A stretch of 19,438 nt of DNA from Roseiarcus sp052147395. GTDB taxonomy: Bacteria > Pseudomonadota > Alphaproteobacteria > Rhizobiales > Beijerinckiaceae. Below are positions 14,178 through 19,438 of the stretch, piece after piece (positions within the stretch are counted from its first letter, which is position 1; each line of letters starts with the position of its first letter). The notes beneath the pieces are model-generated. The model saw only the letters and a program-made list of their open reading frames with translations, was not told where the DNA came from and did no database searches. Location of the stretch: positions 1-19,438 of the forward strand of contig JBKQKS010000088.1 in the NCBI GenBank assembly GCA_052147395.1, read 5' to 3'. The translations under genes and the position numbers were made by a program.

Positions 14178-15224
14178 TCACCCCTTCCCGAACACGTCGT
14201 TGGTCTGCGCCGTCACCAGCACGAAGGTGGTGCGCTTCGCGACTTCCTTGAGCTGCGTCGCGCCGATATAGGTCATCATCGAGCGCACGCCGCCCGTGAT
14301 TTCGCCCATCGTGTTCTCGACCGGGCCGCGATAGGGGGTTTCCACGGTCTTGCCCTCGGCGGCGCGGTAGTGGGCGACGCCGCCCGAATATTTCTTCATC
14401 GCCGTCTCCGAGGACATGCCATAGAACGTCATGGCGACCGCGACCCGCTGGCCGTCGCGCTCCTCGTAGCGGATCTCGCCCTCGCACTCGTCATGTCCGG
14501 CGAGCATGCCGCCGAGCATGACGAAATCGGCGCCGGCGCCGAACGCCTTGGCGACATCGCCCGGAGAGGTGCAGCCGCCGTCGGCGCACACCTGACCTTT
14601 GAGGCCGTGCGCCGCGTCCGCGCAATCGATGATCGCCGAGAGCTGGGGATAGCCGACCCCGGTGACGCGGCGCGTCGTGCACACCGAGCCCGGGCCGATG
14701 CCGATTTTCACGATGTCGGCCCCGGCGAGGATCAGCGCTTCGGTCATGTCGCCGGTCACCACGTTGCCGGCCATGATGATCGACTTCGGGTTCTCGTCGC
14801 GCACGCGCTTGACGATTTCGAGGAATTTCTCGGAATAGCCGTTGGCGACGTCGATGCAGATCTTGGTTATCACGGCGCGTTTCTTCACAGCGGAGAGTTT
14901 TTCGAGATCGACCGCCGTGGTGCCCAGCGAATAGAAGGCATGGGCGCCGTCCTCGCCGGAGAAGAACTGGACGAGCTCGTTCTCGGGATAGTGCTTGTGC
15001 AATGCGGTGAGCGCGCCGTGACGGCCGAGCGCGCGCGCCATCGCCAGCGTGCCGGTCACGTCCATGTTGGCGGCGATGAGCGGAAAGCCTTTCCACTCCG
15101 CGCCGGTATGGTAGAAGCGGAACGAGCGCTGGATGTCGACCTCGTTGCGCGAATTGAGGGTCGAGCGCTTGGGCCGGATCAACACGTCCTTGAAGTCGAG
15201 TTTCGGGTCGGTCTCGATGCGCAT
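14178..15224 (-). CDS. guaC: GMP reductase GuaC
   Basis: A 348-residue GMP reductase, which converts GMP to IMP and ammonia with NADPH and so returns guanine nucleotides to the common purine pool. Length and sequence match the E. coli enzyme (347 residues). The N-terminus MRIETDPKLDFKDVLIRPKR followed by STLNSR, the block PLIAANMDVTGTLAMA, the phosphate/active-site loop IGIGPGSVCTTRRVTGVGYP with catalytic C182, and CADGGCTSPGDVAKAFGAGA are all characteristic. The GuaC-type mobile segment FYGMSSETAMKKY distinguishes it from IMP dehydrogenase, and no CBS domains are present. The ATG at 15224 was chosen for this conserved N-terminus. The much longer upstream in-frame extension is antisense to the next genes and is not conserved. 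It is a single-gene unit. Confidence 0.97.
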   Translation of the reverse strand: MRIETDPKLDFKDVLIRPKRSTLNSRNEVDIQRSFRFYHTGAEWKGFPLIAANMDVTGTLAMARALGRHGALTALHKHYPENELVQFFSGEDGAHAFYSLGTTAVDLEKLSAVKKRAVITKICIDVANGYSEKFLEIVKRVRDENPKSIIMAGNVVTGDMTEALILAGADIVKIGIGPGSVCTTRRVTGVGYPQLSAIIDCADAAHGLKGQVCADGGCTSPGDVAKAFGAGADFVMLGGMLAGHDECEGEIRYEERDGQRVAVAMTFYGMSSETAMKKYSGGVAHYRAAEGKTVETPYRGPVENTMGEITGGVRSMMTYIGATQLKEVAKRTTFVLVTAQTNDVFGKG

Positions 15225-15332
15225 GGGGCATTCCGTAACGATAGGGCGCGGGCGCGCTTGCGTAGCTCCTAGCATGCGCCCAGCGTTGCGGCGAGACGCC
15301 GAGATTTCCGCCCGTCTGGGCGCGGGCTCGAA

Positions 15333-15923
15333 ATGATCATCATCGTCAACGGCCGCACGCGGGCGACGTTCGGCGCCGGTGAGAAGCGCTCGGTGTCGGC
15401 GCGGGCGAGAGCGCGAAGCGTCGAGGGCTGGACGCTTTCGGCCGCCGGCGCGATCGGCCACGCGCGCTTCGGCGCTCTCATCGGGGCGCTCGTCGCCGGC
15501 GGCGCGATCTGGGCCGGCGCGATCCTGGCGGCCGCGGTCTCCGACGAGGGGACGTTCGCCGGGCGCAGGCTCTGGCTCGCCGCCGCGGGCTTCGGCGCGC
15601 CGGCGCTGTCGTTCCTCGTCTACCAGTTCCTGATGGCGAGGTTTCGCCGCGACCTCCCGCGCCGCCTCGATGGCGTTCCGCCGCCGGGAACGCGGGTCGC
15701 GGTCGGCGACGACGGCGTGAGCGTCGGCGGTGAGCGGGTCGAATGGACGAAGCTGCGGCTCGAAGCGCTCGAGCTCACGGAGACGGCCACGCAGTGGGGG
15801 CGCGTCTATCGCGTGCTGCGGGCGAGGCTTTCGGGACCTAGCGTCGACTGGACGCTCGACGCGGCGGCGATCGAAAACGGGCAGGCGATCGTCGACGCGG
15901 TGTTCCGCCGCCTCGCCCGCTGA
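15333..15923 (+). CDS. Unknown two-helix membrane protein
   Basis: A 196-residue protein I do not recognise. After a polar, basic N-terminus it has two hydrophobic segments, about residues 46-69 (ALIGALVAGGAIWAGAILAA) and 80-103 (LWLAAAGFGAPALSFLVYQF), then a soluble domain of about 90 residues. That domain has a beta-like pattern (VAVGDDGVSVGGERVEWTKL) and ends in a helix, which resembles small bacterial membrane proteins with a YcxB- or PH-like cytoplasmic domain. This is a structural impression, not a family match. It is divergent to guaC and upstream of fabZ by 84 bases, a position often occupied by lpxD in other genomes. The ATG at 15333 is the first in frame. Confidence 0.7.
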   Translation: MIIIVNGRTRATFGAGEKRSVSARARARSVEGWTLSAAGAIGHARFGALIGALVAGGAIWAGAILAAAVSDEGTFAGRRLWLAAAGFGAPALSFLVYQFLMARFRRDLPRRLDGVPPPGTRVAVGDDGVSVGGERVEWTKLRLEALELTETATQWGRVYRVLRARLSGPSVDWTLDAAAIENGQAIVDAVFRRLAR

Positions 15924-16007
15924 CCGTCTGTTCGCGCGGTCCTCTCGAGGCCTTGACGGCGGGGCCGAGACGGGGCAAGCGCCCTCTGGCGCGCTGGGAG
16001 GGCTCAA

Positions 16008-16472
16008 ATGAACGAGGCGAAAGCACAGGTTTACGAGAGCTGGGACATCAAACGGCTGCTCATCCTGTTGCCGCACCGCTATCCGTTCCTGCTCGTCGAT
16101 CGCATCGTCGAGGCGCGAGGCGACGAATATGGCGTCGGCATCAAGAACGTCACCGCCAACGAGCCGCAGTTCACCGGGCATTTCCCCGACAATCCCGTCA
16201 TGCCCGGCGTGATGCTGATCGAGGGCATGGCGCAGACCGCGGGCGCGCTGTGCGTCGCCGCGCAGGGGCCCGACGCGAGGCCGAGCGTCGTCTATCTGAT
16301 GACCATCGACAAGGCGAAGTTCCGCAAACCCGTCATCCCCGGCGATCAGGTGCGTTTCGAGATGACGCGTATCGCCAAGAGGCGCAACATCTGGTGGTAC
16401 CGCGGCGAAGCCAAGGTCGACGGCGCGTTGTGCTGCGAGGCCGAAGTGTCGGCGATGCTGGTAGCCAAATGA
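16008..16472 (+). CDS. fabZ: (3R)-hydroxyacyl-ACP dehydratase FabZ
   Basis: A 154-residue hot-dog-fold dehydratase that converts 3-hydroxyacyl-ACP to trans-2-enoyl-ACP in fatty acid synthesis, competing with LpxA for 3-hydroxyacyl-ACP. The family motifs are LLPHRYPFLLVDRI (20-33), FTGHFPDNPVMPGVMLIEGM (55-74) with catalytic H58 and E72, and MTIDKAKFRKPVIPGDQ. The length is normal. The ATG follows a GGGAGG ribosome binding site, and the stop overlaps the lpxA start (ATGA), which indicates a common transcript with the lipid A genes. Confidence 0.97.
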   Translation: MNEAKAQVYESWDIKRLLILLPHRYPFLLVDRIVEARGDEYGVGIKNVTANEPQFTGHFPDNPVMPGVMLIEGMAQTAGALCVAAQGPDARPSVVYLMTIDKAKFRKPVIPGDQVRFEMTRIAKRRNIWWYRGEAKVDGALCCEAEVSAMLVAK

Positions 16473-17269
16473 GCGCGCAGATCCATCCGACGGCGATCGT
16501 CGAAGACGGCGCCGCAGTCGGCGAAGGCGTCGGCATCGGGCCGTTCTGTCTCGTCGGCCGACAGGCCAGGCTCGGCGATCGCGTCGAACTCGTTTCCCAC
16601 GTGGCCGTCGCCGGGGACACCGAGATCGGCGCGGGCACGAAAATCTACCCGTTCGCCTCGATCGGCCATCCGCCGCAGGACCTCAAATACCGCGGCGAAC
16701 CGGTCAGGCTCAGGATCGGCGAGAATTGCCTGATCCGCGAAGGCGTGACGATGAACCCGGGCACCGCGGGCGGCGGCGGCGAGACGATCATCGGCGCGCG
16801 TTCGGTGTTCCTCGCCAACGCCCACGTGGCGCACGACTGCCGCATCGGCAACGAGGTCATCCTCTCCAACAATGTGATGATCGCCGGCCATTGCCAGATC
16901 GAGGATTTCGTCATCTTCGGCGGCGGCTCGGCAATCCATCAGTTCGCGAGGGTCGGCGCCCATGCGTTCATCGGCGGCCTCGCCGGCGTCGGCGAGGACG
17001 TGATCCCGTTCGGCATCGCGGTCGGCAATCGCGCCTCGCTCACCGGCCTCAATTACGTGGGCTTGAAGCGGCGCGGCTTCTCGCAAGACTCGATCCAGGC
17101 GCTGCGCCGCGCCTACAAGCAGTTGTTCTCCGGCGACGGCACGCTGAAGGAGCGTATCGAGGACGTCGCGGAGGCGTTTTCCGACGAGGCCGCCGTGCAG
17201 CAGGTGATCGCTTTCCTGCGCGCCGGCGGCGACCGCTCGATTTGCACGCCGGCGCGGGACGACACGTGA
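16469..17269 (+). CDS. lpxA: Acyl-ACP--UDP-N-acetylglucosamine O-acyltransferase LpxA
   Basis: A 266-residue cytoplasmic enzyme that performs the first step of lipid A synthesis, transfer of a 3-hydroxyacyl chain from ACP to UDP-GlcNAc. The N-terminal two thirds is a left-handed beta-helix built of hexapeptide repeats (for example IHPTAIVEDGAAVGEGVGIG). Family markers are FASIGHPPQDLKYRGEPVRL, NAHVAHDCRIGNEVILSNN with H122 in the place of the catalytic histidine (E. coli H125), and NYVGLKRRGFSQDSIQALRR at the start of the C-terminal helical domain. The length is close to the 262 residues of E. coli. Start and stop overlap fabZ and lpxI. Confidence 0.97.
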   Translation: MSAQIHPTAIVEDGAAVGEGVGIGPFCLVGRQARLGDRVELVSHVAVAGDTEIGAGTKIYPFASIGHPPQDLKYRGEPVRLRIGENCLIREGVTMNPGTAGGGGETIIGARSVFLANAHVAHDCRIGNEVILSNNVMIAGHCQIEDFVIFGGGSAIHQFARVGAHAFIGGLAGVGEDVIPFGIAVGNRASLTGLNYVGLKRRGFSQDSIQALRRAYKQLFSGDGTLKERIEDVAEAFSDEAAVQQVIAFLRAGGDRSICTPARDDT

Positions 17270-18099
17270 CTGGGGAGCGGCCGCTCGGCATCGTCTGCGG
17301 TCGCGGCCTGCTGCCTGCGGAGGCAGCTGAGATCGCCCGCGCGCGGGGGAGGCAGGTGTTCCTGGTCGGGCTCGCGGGCTCGGCCGGGCCCGAAATCGAA
17401 GCCTTCGATCACGTCTGGGTGAAGCTCGGCGAGCTCGGCAAGATGCTGAAAGCGCTGCAGTCGCGCGGGGTCGAGGATTGCGCCATGCTCGGTGCGGTGG
17501 CGCGGCCGGAATTCTCCGACATCCGGCTCGACTGGGGCGCGATTTCGCGCGCCGGCGAGATCGCCAAGTTGTTTCGCCGCGGCGACGATGGGCTGTTGAA
17601 GGGCGTCGCCGGGATTCTGGAGCGCGAGGGCCTGAGAATCGTCGGCGTCGCCGATTTCGCGCCGGAGCTGCTCGCGCCCTTGGGCCGCATCGCCGGTCCC
17701 TCGCCGGATGACGGGGCGCTGGCGGATATCGCGTTCGGCGCCAGGCTGCTCGAGGCGCTGTCGCCGTTCGACGTCGGGCAGGGCGCAGTGGTCGCCCGCG
17801 GCCGCGTGGTCGCCGTGGAAGCCGCCGAGGGCACCGATGCGATGCTGGCGCGCGTCGCCGAGATGCGCGCTGGCGGCCGGCTCAGGTTCAAAGGCCGCGC
17901 CGGAATGTTCGTCAAGGCGGCCAAGCGCGGGCAGGATCATCGCTTCGATCTGCCCGCCGTCGGCGTCCGAACCATCGAGGCGGCGGCGGGCGCGGGGCTC
18001 GTCGGCGTCGCCATCGCCGCCGGTCAGGCGCTGATCGTCGAGCGCGAAAAATTCGTCGCCGCCGCGGACGCCGCCGGCCTCGCGATCGTGGGATTCTAG
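17266..18099 (+). CDS. lpxI: UDP-2,3-diacylglucosamine pyrophosphatase LpxI
   Basis: A 277-residue LpxI (DUF1009 family), which hydrolyses UDP-2,3-diacylglucosamine to lipid X. It replaces the unrelated LpxH in most alphaproteobacteria. The N-terminal domain begins PLGIVCGRGLLPAEAAEIAR, and the C-terminal domain carries the family blocks FDVGQGAVVARGRVVAVEAA, EGTDAMLARVAEM, KAAKRGQDHRFDLPAVGVRT and GLVGVAIAAGQALIVEREKF. The GTG start at 17266 overlaps the lpxA stop (GTGA). It sits between lpxA and lpxB, the usual place for lpxI in this class. Confidence 0.95.
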   Translation: MTGERPLGIVCGRGLLPAEAAEIARARGRQVFLVGLAGSAGPEIEAFDHVWVKLGELGKMLKALQSRGVEDCAMLGAVARPEFSDIRLDWGAISRAGEIAKLFRRGDDGLLKGVAGILEREGLRIVGVADFAPELLAPLGRIAGPSPDDGALADIAFGARLLEALSPFDVGQGAVVARGRVVAVEAAEGTDAMLARVAEMRAGGRLRFKGRAGMFVKAAKRGQDHRFDLPAVGVRTIEAAAGAGLVGVAIAAGQALIVEREKFVAAADAAGLAIVGF

Positions 18100-18101
18100 C
18101 G

Positions 18102-19271
18102 GTGCTTCGCCTTGCTATCGTCGCGGGCGAGCATTCCGGCGACCAGCTCGGCTACAAGCTCATGCGCGCGCTTCGCGCGGCGACGAACGGCGAGGTCGAA
18201 TTTCTCGGCGTCGGCGGCGAGGCGATGGCGGCCGAGGGGCTCGCGAGCTTCTTCGCGATCAGCGATATCGCGGTGATGGGCGTGCTGCCGGTGCTGGCGC
18301 GGCTGCCTACCCTTCTCGCGCGCATCCGCGAGACCGCGGAAAAGATCGTCGCCGCCAGGCCGGATGGCCTCGTCATCATCGACAGCCCCGACTTCACCCA
18401 CCGCGTGGCGCGGCGCGTGCGGCGCGCGCTGCCCGACTTGCCGGTCATCGACTACGTCAGCCCTTCGGTATGGGCATGGCGGCCGGGGCGCGCCAAAGCG
18501 ATGCGCGCCTACGTCGATTGCGTGCTCGCGTTGCTGCCGTTCGAGCCGGCCGCGCATGCGAGGCTAGGCGGCCCGCGATGCGTCTACGTCGGCCATCCCC
18601 TGATCGAGCGGCTGAGCGAGCTGCGCCCGAACGCGCAGGAGGCGCGCCGCCGCGCGGCCGAGCCGCCGCTCGTCGTCGTGCTGCCAGGTTCGCGTCGTTT
18701 CGTGATCGCGCGGCTGATGGATGATTTCGGCGCCGCGCTGGCGCTTCTCGCGCGCGATCACGGCCCGTTCGAAATCGTCTTGCCGACCTTGCCGCATGTG
18801 GAGAGCGAAGTGCGGGCGCGCGCCGAAGGGTGGGCGGTCAAGCCGCGCATCGAAGTCGGCGAGGCCGCCAAGCTCGCGGCGTTTCGCGTCGCGCACGCCG
18901 CGCTCGCCGCTTCGGGGACGGTGACGTTGGAACTCGCGCTCGCCGGCGTGCCGATGGTCGGCGCCTACAAGGTTTCGCGCTTCGAGGAGCCGCTCAAGTA
19001 TTTCGTCAAGCTGCCGTTCTCGATCCTGCCGCCGAACCTCATCCTTGGCGAGCGCGCGATTCCGGAAATCCTGCAACGGGACTGCACGCCCGCCCATCTC
19101 GCCGCGGCGCTCGCGGCAATCATGCGCGAAGGGCCCGCCCGACAGGCGCAGCTCGCCGCGCTCGCTCGTCTTGACGCGCTGATGCTTCCGGCCGACGCCG
19201 GCGCCCCAAGCGAGCGCGCGGCTCGCGAAGTGCTGGCGACGATCGCCGCGCGCGGGGCGCGAAGGCCCTAG
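18102..19271 (+). CDS. lpxB: Lipid-A-disaccharide synthase LpxB
   Basis: A 389-residue glycosyltransferase (family GT19) at the inner membrane that condenses lipid X with UDP-2,3-diacylglucosamine to the lipid A disaccharide. Typical blocks are LAIVAGEHSGDQLGYKLMRA, the IDSPDFTHRVARRV segment, YVSPSVWAWRPGRAKAM, VYVGHPLIERLSEL, LPGSRRFVIARLM and AALAASGTVTLELALAGVPM, followed by PPNLILGERAIPE. The GTG at 18102 is 2 bases after the lpxI stop and begins directly with the conserved first strand. In the LPGSR loop the residues after GSRR are FVI where SEI is more usual, a mild deviation. It is the last gene of the lipid A run. Confidence 0.96.
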   Translation: MLRLAIVAGEHSGDQLGYKLMRALRAATNGEVEFLGVGGEAMAAEGLASFFAISDIAVMGVLPVLARLPTLLARIRETAEKIVAARPDGLVIIDSPDFTHRVARRVRRALPDLPVIDYVSPSVWAWRPGRAKAMRAYVDCVLALLPFEPAAHARLGGPRCVYVGHPLIERLSELRPNAQEARRRAAEPPLVVVLPGSRRFVIARLMDDFGAALALLARDHGPFEIVLPTLPHVESEVRARAEGWAVKPRIEVGEAAKLAAFRVAHAALAASGTVTLELALAGVPMVGAYKVSRFEEPLKYFVKLPFSILPPNLILGERAIPEILQRDCTPAHLAAALAAIMREGPARQAQLAALARLDALMLPADAGAPSERAAREVLATIAARGARRP

Positions 19272-19294
19272 CCTTAGCGCCGACAAAATCCGCT

Positions 19295-19438
19295 TCAGCG
19301 GTTGCCCATCGGCCGATATTCGCGGCGCGGGGCGCCGGTGTAGAGCTGGCGCGGGCGGCCGATCTTCTGATGCGGATCTTCGATCATTTCCTTCCACTGG
19401 GCGATCCAGCCGACCGTGCGCGCCACCGCGAACAGCAC
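19295..19438 (-). CDS. gltA: Citrate synthase, C-terminal end (5' truncated by window)
   Basis: The final 47 residues of citrate synthase, the TCA-cycle enzyme that joins oxaloacetate and acetyl-CoA. VLFAVARTVGWIAQWKEMIE continues as DPHQKIGRPRQLYTGAP and is a highly conserved ending of the hexameric (GltA-type) enzymes. The stop is 23 bases from the lpxB stop, in convergent orientation. No T-tailed hairpin is visible in that short gap. Confidence 0.95.
   Translation of the reverse strand: MLFAVARTVGWIAQWKEMIEDPHQKIGRPRQLYTGAPRREYRPMGNR

Noticed and set aside
14038..14271. Plus-strand 77-codon frame across the 22-bp repeats into guaC
   Set aside because: It is built from the non-triplet repeat and the antisense of the guaC 3' end, with no independent support.

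Overview
The window is a high-GC (by eye roughly two thirds G+C) chromosomal segment of an alphaproteobacterium, most likely of the order Hyphomicrobiales (Rhizobiales). The evidence is the rhizobial chemotaxis gene order cheA-cheW-cheR-cheB-cheY-cheD-cheT, the lipid A block fabZ-lpxA-lpxI-lpxB with LpxI instead of LpxH, the strong preference for codons ending in G or C, and many ATGA/GTGA start-stop overlaps. I cannot name the genus.

Layout. (1) 1-4046, plus strand: the 3' end of cheA, then cheW, cheR, cheB, a single-domain CheY-type regulator, cheD and a small CheT-like gene carrying the CheZ-type DxxxQ motif. The genes are tightly packed and probably form one operon for receptor coupling, methylation, demethylation, deamidation and dephosphorylation. 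(2) 4061-5413, minus strand: a methyl-accepting chemotaxis protein with two membrane helices and almost no periplasmic domain, converging on the che operon. (3) 5414-6038: a degenerate stretch with short ORFs on both strands, including what looks like a frameshifted unknown gene. (4) 6039-9093, minus strand: ugpB-ugpA-ugpE, the binding protein and two permeases of a sn-glycerol-3-phosphate importer. The ATPase gene ugpC is not beside them. (5) 9312-12888, plus strand: a three-gene molybdenum hydroxylase of the xanthine dehydrogenase family in the order small (2Fe-2S), medium (FAD), large (Mo cofactor). (6) 12976-13800: a stand-alone EAL c-di-GMP phosphodiesterase. (7) 13801-14177: a scar region holding the first residues of a DUF4062-type protein joined to the last residues of a second xanthine-dehydrogenase-type large subunit, then four 22-bp tandem repeats ending in a hairpin. 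(8) 14178-15224, minus strand: GMP reductase guaC. (9) 15333-19271, plus strand: a small unknown membrane protein, then fabZ-lpxA-lpxI-lpxB for lipid A synthesis. (10) 19295-19438, minus strand: the C-terminus of citrate synthase gltA.

Most of the window is well-known housekeeping and accessory metabolism. I see no convincing new multi-gene system. The points most worth a second look are the CheT/CheZ-like protein, the DUF4062/molybdenum-hydroxylase junction with the adjacent 22-bp repeats, the frameshifted ORF beside the receptor gene, and the ugp cluster without its ATPase.
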